DNA of 64,000 nucleotides from Paracoccus sp. N5 (GTDB lineage: Bacteria > Pseudomonadota > Alphaproteobacteria > Rhodobacterales > Rhodobacteraceae), in the NCBI RefSeq assembly GCF_000371965.1, contig NZ_AQUO01000002.1, forward strand, positions 1 through 64,000, written 5' to 3'. The notes under the pieces are model-generated. The model was not told the origin of the DNA and did no database searches. It saw only the letters and a list, made by a program, of their open reading frames with translations. Below, one piece after another: positions 1 through 8,288 of the stretch. The position numbers were made by a program, and so were the translations under genes. Within the stretch, counting starts at the first letter, position 1; every line of letters begins with the position of its first letter.

Positions 1-1083
1 GCGCGCGGCGGCACCGCGCTTTTGCGCCTGCCCGACCGCCCCGGCGACCCCGCCTCGCCCCGGCGCGACTATATCGCCGCGGCCGAGCCGATGCCCGAGG
101 CGGGCTGGACCGTGCATGTGCTGCTGGACAGCGCCGAGTTGCAGGCCGAGGCGCGGCTGACGGTGGCAAGCCTGGTGCTGCTCTTGTCGGCCGCGGGTTT
201 CGGCGCGCTGATGCTGCGCCAGCGCCGCGCCCGCCTGCGCGAGCGGCTGGCCGCGACCGAGGAGCTGGAGCGGCGGGTGATCGCCCGCACCGCCGACCTG
301 GCGCGGGTGAACGAGCAGCTGGGCCAGGAAATCGCCGAGCGCCGCGCCACCGAGGCCGAGCTGCGCGCCGCCCAGGTGAGCCTGGTGCAGGTCGGCAAGC
401 TCGCGGCCTTGGGGCAGATGTCGGCCTCGTTGTCGCACGAGATCAATCAGCCCCTGGCGGCGGCGCGCAACTATGCCGACAGCGCCGGCATCCTGATCGA
501 GCGCGGCGACTATGACCGTGCGCGCGAGAATATCGCCGAGATCCTGGCGCTGGTCGATCGCATGGCCGCCATCGGCAAGCACCTGCGCCAGGCCGCGCGC
601 CAGCCCGATGCCAACCCCGGCGCGGTGACGCTGGCCGCGCTGCTGCCCGAGACGCAGACCATCGTCGCCGGCCGCCTGGCCAGCAGCGGCGCCACGCTGG
701 AACTGGACCTGCCCGCGGACCTGCCGCCGCTGCGCGCCGGGGCGACGCGGTTGCAGCAGGTGCTGGTCAACCTGATCTCGAACGCCGCCGATGCCGCGCT
801 GGAGGCCGAGGACCGCCGCATCACGCTTTCGGCCCGGGCCGAGGGCGGTCGCGTCTGGATCAGCGTCCGCGACCGCGGCCCGGGCGTGCCCGAAACCATC
901 GCGCCGCGCATCTTCGACCCGTTCTTCACCACCAAGGGCATCGGCGCCGGGCTGGGCCTGGGCCTGTCGATCACCGCCAATATCCTGCGCGACCTCGGCG
1001 GCGAGATCGGCGTCCGCGACGCCCGCCCCGGGGCCGAGTTCCGCGTTACCCTGCCCGCCGCCACGCAGGAGGCCGCCGCATGA
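1..1083 (+). CDS. dctB: C4-dicarboxylate sensor histidine kinase, DctB-like (5' end cut by window)
   Basis: The reading frame is open from base 1, so the N-terminal part, including most of the periplasmic sensor domain, lies outside the window. What remains is the end of the sensor region, one membrane segment (the LVLLLSAAGFGALML stretch), a coiled linker with ELERRVIARTADL, a dimerisation box with the phospho-accepting His in SLSHEINQPLAAARNY, and an HATPase domain with N box VLVNLISNAADAA, G1 DRGPGVP and G2 GAGLGLGLS. This order and the SLSHEINQPLAA box are typical of DctB, the membrane sensor that phosphorylates DctD in response to C4-dicarboxylates. The stop overlaps the start of the next gene (ATGA), so the two are translationally coupled. 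The ligand is inferred from family only. The neighbouring tricarboxylate transporter operon suggests it could sense a different organic acid. Confidence 0.85.
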   Translation, partial: ARGGTALLRLPDRPGDPASPRRDYIAAAEPMPEAGWTVHVLLDSAELQAEARLTVASLVLLLSAAGFGALMLRQRRARLRERLAATEELERRVIARTADLARVNEQLGQEIAERRATEAELRAAQVSLVQVGKLAALGQMSASLSHEINQPLAAARNYADSAGILIERGDYDRARENIAEILALVDRMAAIGKHLRQAARQPDANPGAVTLAALLPETQTIVAGRLASSGATLELDLPADLPPLRAGATRLQQVLVNLISNAADAALEAEDRRITLSARAEGGRVWISVRDRGPGVPETIAPRIFDPFFTTKGIGAGLGLGLSITANILRDLGGEIGVRDARPGAEFRVTLPAATQEAAA

Positions 1084-2426
1084 GCGCGCGCGTCCTGCTG
1101 ATCGACGACGATGCGCAGATGCGCGGCTCGACCGCGCAGGCGCTGGAGCTGGCGGGCTTCGCGGTCGAGGCGCTGGCCTCGGGCGAGGAGGCGCTGGCGC
1201 TGGCCGGCCCCGGCTTTGCCGGCGCCGTGGTCAGCGACATCCGCATGCCCGGCATGGACGGCATGACCCTCTTGGGCCGGCTGCACGAGATCGACGCCGA
1301 GATCCCGGTGATCCTGGTCACCGGCCATGCCGAGGTGCCGCTGGCGGTCGAGGCGATCCGCGGCGGCGCCTATGACTTCATCGAGAAGCCCTTCGTGGTG
1401 CAGGAGCTGGCGACGGTGATCCGCCGCGCCGCCGAGCATCGCGCGCTGGTGCTGGAAAACCGCCGCCTGCGCGCCGTCGCCGGCAAGCGCGACGATATCG
1501 AGGCCCGCCTGCCCGGCCGCAGCCAGGCCATGGTCGACCTGCGCTATCGCCTGCGCGCCATCGGCGCCTCGGACGCGGATGCGCTGATCATCGGCCCGAC
1601 CGGCAGCGGCAAGGAGGTCGTGGCCCATGCGCTGCACGACATCTCGCCCCGCGCCGGTCGGCCCTTCATCGCCATCATGTGCGCCGCCCTGCCCGAGGCG
1701 CTGATCGAATCCGAGCTGTTCGGCCACGAGGCCGGCGCCTTTCCCGGCGCGCTGCGCCCGCGCTATGGCAAGTTCGAACACGCACGCGGCGGCACGGTGC
1801 TGCTGGACGAGATCGGCTCGATGCCCTTGGAATTGCAGGCGAAACTGCTGCGCGTCCTGCAGGAGCGGGTCATCACCCGGCTGGGCTCGAACGACGCGCT
1901 GCCCTTGGACGTGCGTTTCATCGCCACGTCGAAAACCGACCTGGCCGATCTGGTGGCGCGCGGCGCCTTCCGCGAGGACCTGTACTGGCGGCTGAACGTC
2001 GCGGTGCTGCATGTGCCGCCGCTCGCCGCCCGGCGCGAGGACGTGGCGCTGCTGTTCCTGCAACTGGTCCGCGAATCCGCCGCCCGCCACAACCTGCCCG
2101 AGCGCGCCCTGTCGCCGGCCTTGCTGTCCGACCTCGCCGCCCGCGACTGGCCGGGCAATGTCCGCGAATTGCGCAACCTGGCCGAGCGCTTCGTCCTGGG
2201 GCTGGAACCGGGCCGGCCCGAGCCGGAACAGGGCGCGACCCGGCTGGCCGAGCGCGTCGCCGAATACGAGCGCAGCCTGATCGCCAGCGCCATCGCCGCC
2301 CATGGCGGCCGCCTGCGCGCGGTCTATGAGGGCCTGGGGATTTCCCGCAAGACGCTTTACGAGAAGATGCAGAAATACGGCCTCGACCGCCGGCTGATCC
2401 TCGACGCCGCCGAGGATGACGGCTGA
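1080..2426 (+). CDS. dctD: Sigma-54-dependent response regulator, DctD-like
   Basis: The protein has 448 residues in the order receiver, AAA+ domain, Fis-type helix-turn-helix. The receiver has the acidic pair near residues 9-11, the phospho-acceptor Asp53 in SDIRMPGMDG and Lys103 in EKPF. The AAA+ domain has Walker A GPTGSGKE (172-179) and Walker B TVLLDE (239-244). The C-terminal HTH contains GISRKTLYEKMQKYGL. In this family the AAA+ domain remodels RNA polymerase bound to sigma-54 using a GAFTGA loop. Here that loop reads GAFPGA (219-224), with Pro in place of the Thr that touches sigma-54. It overlaps dctB by 4 bases. It is the only enhancer-binding protein in the window and so a candidate activator for the sigma-54 promoters seen between 30 and 48 kb, although the loop substitution makes that uncertain. 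Confidence 0.88.
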   Translation: MSARVLLIDDDAQMRGSTAQALELAGFAVEALASGEEALALAGPGFAGAVVSDIRMPGMDGMTLLGRLHEIDAEIPVILVTGHAEVPLAVEAIRGGAYDFIEKPFVVQELATVIRRAAEHRALVLENRRLRAVAGKRDDIEARLPGRSQAMVDLRYRLRAIGASDADALIIGPTGSGKEVVAHALHDISPRAGRPFIAIMCAALPEALIESELFGHEAGAFPGALRPRYGKFEHARGGTVLLDEIGSMPLELQAKLLRVLQERVITRLGSNDALPLDVRFIATSKTDLADLVARGAFREDLYWRLNVAVLHVPPLAARREDVALLFLQLVRESAARHNLPERALSPALLSDLAARDWPGNVRELRNLAERFVLGLEPGRPEPEQGATRLAERVAEYERSLIASAIAAHGGRLRAVYEGLGISRKTLYEKMQKYGLDRRLILDAAEDDG

Positions 2427-2445
2427 TGGGTGGATTTCCACCCAT
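2426..2445. promoter_or_regulatory. Perfect 20-bp palindrome downstream of dctD, possible operator
   Basis: ATGGGTGGATTTCCACCCAT is a perfect inverted repeat with 9-base arms around TT, starting on the last base of the dctD stop codon. The half-site TTTCCACCC recurs near 2499-2507 and a similar CCCACCC block lies near 2470. All of these precede the tct operon. A repeated half-site between a two-component regulator and a transporter operon suggests a DctD-type binding site; this is inference. No good -24/-12 element was found between it and tctC. Confidence 0.45.
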
Positions 2446-2602
2446 GCGATGGCGGCGATGTCCCCTTTCCCACCCATTTCCCGGCCCCGGCGCGGCGATT
2501 TCCACCCGGAAGGCGGATTAGCGTTTGGCGCACCGCCCGGGCCGCGCGCAACCTGACCGCATCGGCCGCGGGGAGGCGCGGCCCTACAGGGAGGAATGAC
2601 GG

Positions 2603-3589
2603 ATGGCATATCCGAAACTGGCCGCCGCGCTGGCGGCCGTGGTGGCGTTCGGCGGGACGTTCGGCTCGGGCGCCTGGGCGCAGGATTATCCGACGCGGCA
2701 GATCACCATGGTCGTGCCCTTTTCGGCCGGCGGGCCGACCGATACCGTGGCGCGGCTGGTGGCGGAAAAGATGTCCTCGGACCTGGGCCAGCAGATCGTG
2801 GTGGAAAACGTCGGCGGCGCCGGCGGCACGCTGGGGGCGGGCAATGTCGCCAAGGCCGAGCCGGACGGCTATACCGTGCTTCTGCACCATATCGGCATGG
2901 CGACCTCGGCGACGCTCTATCGCAAGCTGGCCTATGACCCGCTGAACGCCTTCGACTATGTCGGCCTGGTGACCGAGGTGCCGATGGTCGTCGTCGCCCG
3001 CAAGGATTTCGAGCCGGCGGATTTCGCGGGCTTCACCGAATACGTCAAGGCCAATGCCGACAAGCTGACCCTGGCCAATGCCGGCATCGGCTCGGCCAGC
3101 CACCTGTGCGGCATGCTGCTGATGCAGGCGCTCGAGGCGCCGCTGGTCACCGTGCCCTACAAGGGCACCGGCCCGGCGATGACCGACCTTCTGGGCGGGC
3201 AGACCGACATCATGTGCGACCAGACCACCAACACCACCCAGCAGATCAAGGGCGGCACGATCAAGGCCTATGCCACCACCACGGCCGAGCGCCTGCCGCT
3301 GTTCCCCGACCTGCCGACCGCCACCGAAGCCGGGCTGCCGGCGCTGCAGGTGGGCATCTGGCACGGCATCTATACCCCCAAGGGCACCGCGCCCGAGATC
3401 AACGAGCGCCTGTCGCAATCGCTGCAAAAGGCGCTGGCCGACGAGGGCGTGGTCAAGGCCATGGCGGATCTCGGCACCGCGCCCGAGCCGGCCGAGAACG
3501 CCACCCCCGCCGCGCTGAAGGCCAAGCTGGAATCCGAGATCGCGCGCTGGAAGCCGGTGATCGAATCCGCCGGCGTCTATGCCGACTGA
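2603..3589 (+). CDS. tctC: Tripartite tricarboxylate transporter substrate-binding protein (TctC family), copy 1
   Basis: This 328-residue periplasmic binding protein starts with a Sec signal peptide ending near GAWA-QD. It has the family hallmark ITMVVPFSAGGPTDTVAR close to the mature N-terminus, the VENVGGAGG loop and the VPYKGTGPAMTDLLGG segment that binds the carboxylate. A GGGAGGAA ribosome site lies 7-10 bases before the ATG. It is first in a tctC-tctB-tctA-tctC cluster and is followed by a GC-rich hairpin that would favour high expression of the binding protein over the membrane subunits. The substrate is a carboxylate by family; which one cannot be told from sequence. Confidence 0.88.
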   Translation: MAYPKLAAALAAVVAFGGTFGSGAWAQDYPTRQITMVVPFSAGGPTDTVARLVAEKMSSDLGQQIVVENVGGAGGTLGAGNVAKAEPDGYTVLLHHIGMATSATLYRKLAYDPLNAFDYVGLVTEVPMVVVARKDFEPADFAGFTEYVKANADKLTLANAGIGSASHLCGMLLMQALEAPLVTVPYKGTGPAMTDLLGGQTDIMCDQTTNTTQQIKGGTIKAYATTTAERLPLFPDLPTATEAGLPALQVGIWHGIYTPKGTAPEINERLSQSLQKALADEGVVKAMADLGTAPEPAENATPAALKAKLESEIARWKPVIESAGVYAD

Positions 3590-3597
3590 TCCCATCC

Positions 3598-3623
3598 GGC
3601 CCCGCCTGCCCAAGGGCGGGGCC
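3598..3623 (+). terminator. Intercistronic hairpin between tctC and tctB
   Basis: GGCCCCGCC and GGCGGGGCC form a 9-bp GC stem with an 8-base loop, between the tctC stop and the tctB start. There is no U tract, so it probably acts as an attenuator or 3'-end stabiliser rather than a full terminator. Confidence 0.5.
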
Positions 3624-3640
3624 CCTGAAAGGGCGAACGC

Positions 3641-4105
3641 ATGACAACGAAACCCAAGGACAAGACCGATCTCGCCGCCGGCCTGCTGCTGATGGCGGCG
3701 GCTGCCTTCTTCGGCTGGCAGACGCTGGAGCTGGAGGTCGGCACCTCGCTGCGCATGGGGCCGGGCTATTTCCCCATGGTGCTGTCGGGGCTCCTGTTCC
3801 TGCTGGGCGCGCTGGTGGCGCTGAAATCGCTGGGCCGCGAGGGCGAGCCCTTCGGCGCGATCGCCTGGCGCGGGCTGGCCTTCATCCTGCCGGCGCCGGT
3901 GTTCTTCGGCCTGACGGTGCGCGGCCTGGGCTTCGTGCCGGCGCTGTTCGTGACCACGCTGATCGCTGCCCAGGCCTCGCGCCGGATGCGGCCGCTGCCG
4001 GCGCTGGCCTTGGCGGTCGCGGTCACCATCCTGTCGACGCTGATCTTCAGCTATGGCCTCGGGCTGCCGTTCCGGCGCTTCGGTCCCTGGCTTCCGGGCG
4101 TGTGA
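3641..4105 (+). CDS. tctB: Tripartite tricarboxylate transporter small membrane subunit (TctB family)
   Basis: The protein has 154 residues with four predicted membrane helices, including LLLMAAAAFFGWQTLEL near the N-terminus and ALALAVAVTILSTLIFSYGLGL near the C-terminus. The MGPGYFPMVL segment after helix 1 is characteristic of TctB. It forms the transporter membrane complex with TctA. It lies between tctC and tctA, with only 7 bases between its stop and the TctA start. Confidence 0.88.
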   Translation: MTTKPKDKTDLAAGLLLMAAAAFFGWQTLELEVGTSLRMGPGYFPMVLSGLLFLLGALVALKSLGREGEPFGAIAWRGLAFILPAPVFFGLTVRGLGFVPALFVTTLIAAQASRRMRPLPALALAVAVTILSTLIFSYGLGLPFRRFGPWLPGV

Positions 4106-4112
4106 GGACAAG

Positions 4113-5621
4113 ATGGACCTGCTTTCCAACCTCGCCATGGGCTTTTCGGTCGCCTCGTCGCTGGCGAACCTGGCCTTCTGCCTGATCGGCGTCATCCTGG
4201 GCACGCTGATCGGCGTGCTGCCCGGCATCGGCGCCACCGCGACCATCGCCATGCTGCTGCCGATCACCTTCCAGCTGGAACCGGTCAGCGCGCTGATCAT
4301 GCTGGCCGGCATCTATTACGGCGCGCAATACGGCGGCTCGACCACGGCGATCCTGATCAACATGCCGGGCGAAAGCTCCTCGGCCGTGACCGCCATCGAC
4401 GGCTACCAGATGGCGCGCAAGGGCCGGGCGGGCACGGCGCTGTCGGTGGCCGCGCTGGGGTCGTTCTTCGCCGGCACGGTCTCGACCTTCCTGGTCGCGA
4501 TCTTTGCCCCGCCGCTGACCGAGATCGCGCTGAAATTCGGCGCGGCCGAGTATTTCAGCCTGATGGTGCTGGGCCTGGTCATGTCGGTGGCGCTGGCGCA
4601 TGGCTCGGTCTTGAAGGCGCTGGCCATGGTGGTGCTGGGCCTGCTGCTGGGCATGGTCGGCACCGACATCTATACCGGCACGCCGCGCTTTACCCTGGGC
4701 ATCACGCAATATGCCGACGGGCTGAACTTCGTCGCGCTCGCCGTGGGCGTCTTCGGCATCGCCGAGATCCTGCGCAACCTCGAGGACGAGCACGACCGCG
4801 AGGTGATGACGAAAAACATCAACCGCCTGTTCCCGACCGGCGCGGAGCTGAAGCAGATGATCGGCCCGGTGCTGCGCGGCACCGGCGTCGGCTCGGTGCT
4901 GGGCATCCTGCCCGGCGGCGGCGCGATCCTGGCCAGCTTCGCCAGCTACACGGTGGAAAAGAAGCTCTCGAAACACCCCGAGGAATTCGGCAAGGGCGCG
5001 CTGGCGGGCGTCGCCGGGCCGGAAAGCGCCAACAACGCGGGCGCGCAGACCTCGTTCATCCCGCTGCTGACCCTGGGCATCCCCGCGAACCCGGTGATGG
5101 CGCTGATGATCGGCGCGATGATCATCCAGGGCATCGTGCCGGGGCCGAACGTGGTCAGCGAACAGCCGCAGCTCTTCTGGGGCATCATCGCCAGCATGTG
5201 GATCGGCAACCTGATGCTGGTGGTGCTGAACCTGCCGCTGATCGGGCTGTGGGTGAAGCTGCTGACCGTGCCCTATTACGTGCTGTTCCCGATCATCATG
5301 GCGATGTGCTCGATCGGGGTCTATTCGGTGGCGACGAACACCTATGACCTGTTCGCGGTCGCCTTCTTCGGGCTTCTGGGCTACGTCATGTCCAAGCTGC
5401 GCTGCGAGCCGGCGCCCCTGCTGCTGGGCTTCGTGCTGGGCCCGCTGCTGGAGGAAAACCTGCGCCGCGCCATGATCCTGTCGCGCGGCGATCCCTCGAC
5501 CTTCGTGACCCGGCCGATCAGCCTGGTGCTGCTGTTGATGGCGGCGGCCGTGCTGGTGCTGGTCTTCATGCCGCAGATCCGCCGGCGCCGGGACGAGGTC
5601 TTTACCGAAAGCGATGCATAG
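4113..5621 (+). CDS. tctA: Tripartite tricarboxylate transporter large permease (TctA family)
   Basis: The protein has 502 residues, the normal TctA length, with about 11-12 membrane helices. It carries the two duplicated family signatures: GVLPGIGATATIAMLLP near residue 30, followed by YYGAQYGGSTTAILINMPGE, and GILPGGGAILASFASY near residue 265, followed by GPESANNAGAQTSFIPLLTLGIP. It is the transport channel for the carboxylate delivered by TctC. The frame is open upstream to 4053, but the ATG at 4113 gives the standard N-terminus MDLLSNLAMGF and follows tctB directly. Confidence 0.92.
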   Translation: MDLLSNLAMGFSVASSLANLAFCLIGVILGTLIGVLPGIGATATIAMLLPITFQLEPVSALIMLAGIYYGAQYGGSTTAILINMPGESSSAVTAIDGYQMARKGRAGTALSVAALGSFFAGTVSTFLVAIFAPPLTEIALKFGAAEYFSLMVLGLVMSVALAHGSVLKALAMVVLGLLLGMVGTDIYTGTPRFTLGITQYADGLNFVALAVGVFGIAEILRNLEDEHDREVMTKNINRLFPTGAELKQMIGPVLRGTGVGSVLGILPGGGAILASFASYTVEKKLSKHPEEFGKGALAGVAGPESANNAGAQTSFIPLLTLGIPANPVMALMIGAMIIQGIVPGPNVVSEQPQLFWGIIASMWIGNLMLVVLNLPLIGLWVKLLTVPYYVLFPIIMAMCSIGVYSVATNTYDLFAVAFFGLLGYVMSKLRCEPAPLLLGFVLGPLLEENLRRAMILSRGDPSTFVTRPISLVLLLMAAAVLVLVFMPQIRRRRDEVFTESDA

Positions 5622-5631
5622 GAGGAAACGC

Positions 5632-6603
5632 ATGACCGCATCCATCACCCGCCGCCTGCTTCTTGGCGCCGCCATGGCGCTGGGGCTGGCCGGCGCCGCC
5701 CGCGCCGAATTCCCCGACCGCCAGATCACCCTGGTGATCCCCTTTGCCGCCGGCGGCTCGACCGACGTGGTCGGGCGCATCGTCGCCGACAAGATGGGCG
5801 CCGCCCTGGGCCAGCAGGTGATCGTGCAGAACGTCGGCGGCGCCGGCGGCAGCCTGGGCGCGGCCCAGGTCGCCAAGGCCGATCCCGACGGCTACACGAT
5901 CCTGATGGCCACCGTCGCGACCCATGCGCTGAACCCGCTGATCCTGAAGCAGAAACCCTATGACCCGGTGGCGGATTTCGCCCCGATCTCGCTGCTGGTT
6001 CTGGTGCCGAACGTGCTGGCGGTGAACCCCGAACTGCCGGTCAATACCGTGCAGGAACTGATCGACCTGGCCAAGAAAGAGCCCGGCACGCTGGCCTATG
6101 CCTCGTCCGGGAACGGCACGCCGCTGCACCTGTCGGGCGAGCTCTTCAAGTCCATGGCGGGCGTCGACATCACCCATATCCCCTACAAGGGCTCGGGTCC
6201 GGCGCTGACCGACGTGCTGGGCAACCAGGTGCCGATCATCTTCGACAACCTGCCCTCGGCATCCGGCCATATCGCCAGCGGCAAGCTCAGGGCGCTGGGG
6301 GTGACGACGGCGGAGCGCGCCCCGAGCTTCCCCGACGTGCCGGCCATCGCCGAGACCCTGCCGGGATACGAGACCTATACCTGGAACGCACTCTTCGCCC
6401 CGGCCGGCACCCCGCCCGAGGTGGTCGCGGCGCTGAACAAGGCGGCGCTCACGGCCATGGCCGACCCGGCCGTGGCCGAGCGGATGAAGGAGTTCTCGGC
6501 CAGCATCGTCGCCTCGACCCCCGAGGCGCTGGCCGAACACGTCAAGGCCGAGATGGCGAAATGGGAGCCCGTGGTGCGCGACGCGAACGTCAGCCTGGAC
6601 TGA
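5632..6603 (+). CDS. tctC: Tripartite tricarboxylate transporter substrate-binding protein (TctC family), copy 2
   Basis: This is a second TctC, 323 residues from the ATG at 5632, which is preceded by a strong GGAGGAAA ribosome site only 10 bases after the tctA stop. The signal peptide has an RR pair (ITRRLLLGAAMALGLAG) and ends at ARA-EF. Conserved segments are ITLVIPFAAGGSTDVVGR, VQNVGGAGG and IPYKGSGPALTDVLG. It is clearly diverged from the first copy, so the operon can probably load one permease with two binding proteins of different specificity. A strong hairpin closes the operon. Confidence 0.9.
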   Translation: MTASITRRLLLGAAMALGLAGAARAEFPDRQITLVIPFAAGGSTDVVGRIVADKMGAALGQQVIVQNVGGAGGSLGAAQVAKADPDGYTILMATVATHALNPLILKQKPYDPVADFAPISLLVLVPNVLAVNPELPVNTVQELIDLAKKEPGTLAYASSGNGTPLHLSGELFKSMAGVDITHIPYKGSGPALTDVLGNQVPIIFDNLPSASGHIASGKLRALGVTTAERAPSFPDVPAIAETLPGYETYTWNALFAPAGTPPEVVAALNKAALTAMADPAVAERMKEFSASIVASTPEALAEHVKAEMAKWEPVVRDANVSLD

Positions 6604-6623
6604 CGCAGCGGCAAGCGCTTCAG

Positions 6624-6653
6624 GGGGCCGGGTCCGCGCGACCCGGCCCCTTT
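6624..6653 (+). terminator. Rho-independent terminator of the tct operon
   Basis: An 11-bp perfect stem (GGGGCCGGGTC / GACCCGGCCCC) with a CGCGC loop is followed by TTTC, about 20 bases after the tctC stop. Confidence 0.8.
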
Positions 6654-6713
6654 CATTCCCGCATGGTTTCGTGGCAGGAAAGGCCGCAGAACCAAGGCGA
6701 TGGGGGGAAGGGC

Positions 6714-7346
6714 ATGACGGCGACGGCGGCGGTGCGGTTGACCCGTGCGGGGCTGGTCGGGACCGCCCGCGCCCTGCTGAGCCTGCGGGCCGTGGACCTG
6801 CCGCCGCCCTCGGGCGCGCCGCGCATCCTGGTCGCGAACCACGTCAGCCACGCCGATTTCGTGGCGCTGTGGTCGGTGCTGCCGCCCGCCGCCCGCGCCC
6901 GGACCCGCCCGGTCGCCGGGGCGGATTACTGGGAACGCTCGGACCTGCGGGCCTGGATCGCGAACCGGGTGTTCCGCGCCGTGCTGATCGACCGCGACCC
7001 CGCCAGCCGCCGCGGCGACCCCATCGCCACCGTGGCCGCGGTGCTGCAAGGCGGCGAGGACGTGATCTTCTTTCCCGAGGGCACGCGCAACCTGACCGAT
7101 GCCCGGCTGTTGCCGCTGAAATCCGGCATCTTCCACTTGGCCCGCGCCGTGCCGCAGGCCGAGATCGTGCCGGCCTGGATCCTGAACCTGGACCGCATCC
7201 TGCCGAAAGGCGCCTTGCTGCCGGTGCCGCTGAACTGCGCCGTGCGCTTCGGGCCCCCGATGCGCCCCAAGACCGGCGAAAGCCGCGACGAATTCCTGTC
7301 CCGCCTTGGCGCCGCCATGCTGGCGCTGGGCCAGGCGAAAGGCTGA
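6714..7346 (+). CDS. plsC: 1-acyl-sn-glycerol-3-phosphate acyltransferase family protein
   Basis: The protein has 210 residues from the ATG at 6714, which has a purine-rich GGGGGGAAG ribosome site; the open frame extends further upstream. It contains the acyltransferase motif HX4D in NHVSHAD (near residue 44) and the FPEGTRN motif (near residue 122) that binds the glycerol phosphate. The family transfers an acyl chain to lysophosphatidic acid at the inner membrane. It sits directly before a cdsA-like gene and a CDP-alcohol transferase gene, so the three may form a phospholipid head-group pathway module. Confidence 0.85.
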   Translation: MTATAAVRLTRAGLVGTARALLSLRAVDLPPPSGAPRILVANHVSHADFVALWSVLPPAARARTRPVAGADYWERSDLRAWIANRVFRAVLIDRDPASRRGDPIATVAAVLQGGEDVIFFPEGTRNLTDARLLPLKSGIFHLARAVPQAEIVPAWILNLDRILPKGALLPVPLNCAVRFGPPMRPKTGESRDEFLSRLGAAMLALGQAKG

Positions 7347-7349
7347 ACC

Positions 7350-8288
7350 ATGGAGCGTTTCCATTCCCCCTCGGCCTTCTTCTTCTACGGGCTTTTCGCC
7401 TTTCTGCTGCTGGCCTCGGTCGTTGCGCGCTGGCTGATCCGTTCCGGGCGGGTCAAGGGCGAGATGGCCGGCAACCTTGCCGACCGCATCCGCGCCTGGT
7501 GGGTGATGATCTGCGTGCTGGCGCTGATCTTCACCCTGGGCGCCGGGGCGATCACGCTGTTCTTCGCGCTCTGCTCCATGGCCGGCTTGCGCGAATTCGC
7601 CACCATCACCCATACGCGGCGCGACGACCACGACGGGCTCGCCATCGCCTTCTATGCCGTCCTGCCGCTGCAATACCTGTTGGTCTATTTCGAGGTGCCG
7701 GTCTTTGCCGCGCTGCTGATCCCGGTCTATTGCTTCCTGCTGCTGCCCGTCGTCACCGTGCTGAAGGGCGAGGTGCAGGGCTTCCTGACCCGCGTTTCCG
7801 AAACGCAATGGGCGCTGATGGTCTGCGTCTATTGCGTCTCGCATATCCCGGCGATCCTGACGCTGGACATTCCCGGCTATCGTTACAGCGCCTTCACGCT
7901 GGTCGCCTGGCTGATCCTGGTCGTGCAGGCCTCGGACGTGCTGCAATATGTCTGGGGCAAGGCGCTGGGGCGGCACCTGCTGGCGCCGCGCGTCTCGCCC
8001 TCGAAGACGGTCGAGGGGCTGGTCGGCGGCGTGCTCAGCGCCAGCGCGCTGGGGGTGGCGCTGGCGCCCTTCACGCCCTTCGGCTGGTGGCAGGCCGGGC
8101 TGGTCGCGCTGACCGTGACCACATTCGGCTTTCTGGGCGGGCTGATCATGTCCGCCATCAAGCGCGACCGCGGCGTCAAGGACTGGGGCACGCTGGTGCA
8201 GGGCCATGGCGGCATCCTGGACCGGCTGGACAGCCTGGTGTTCTCGGCCCCGGTCTTCCTGCATATCCTGGCATGGGGGTGGTTATGA
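7350..8288 (+). CDS. cdsA: Phosphatidate cytidylyltransferase (CdsA family)
   Basis: The protein has 312 residues with about eight membrane helices. The C-terminal CDS signature is present: SPSKTVEGLVGG around residue 218, then KDWGTLVQGHGGILDRLDSL around residue 275, including the Asp residues that bind metal. The enzyme makes CDP-diacylglycerol from phosphatidate and CTP. It starts 3 bases after plsC and overlaps the next gene by 4 bases (ATGA), so the trio is one operon. Confidence 0.88.
   Translation: MERFHSPSAFFFYGLFAFLLLASVVARWLIRSGRVKGEMAGNLADRIRAWWVMICVLALIFTLGAGAITLFFALCSMAGLREFATITHTRRDDHDGLAIAFYAVLPLQYLLVYFEVPVFAALLIPVYCFLLLPVVTVLKGEVQGFLTRVSETQWALMVCVYCVSHIPAILTLDIPGYRYSAFTLVAWLILVVQASDVLQYVWGKALGRHLLAPRVSPSKTVEGLVGGVLSASALGVALAPFTPFGWWQAGLVALTVTTFGFLGGLIMSAIKRDRGVKDWGTLVQGHGGILDRLDSLVFSAPVFLHILAWGWL

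Noticed and set aside
2560..2602. Possible sigma-54 promoter before tctC (TTTGGCGC near 2521-2530)
   Set aside because: The -24 half is present but no GC occurs at the required -12 position.
510..2609. Long minus-strand open frame of about 700 codons under dctB/dctD
   Set aside because: It is a shadow of high-GC coding sequence on the other strand. Composition is Arg, Gln and Gly rich with no domain.
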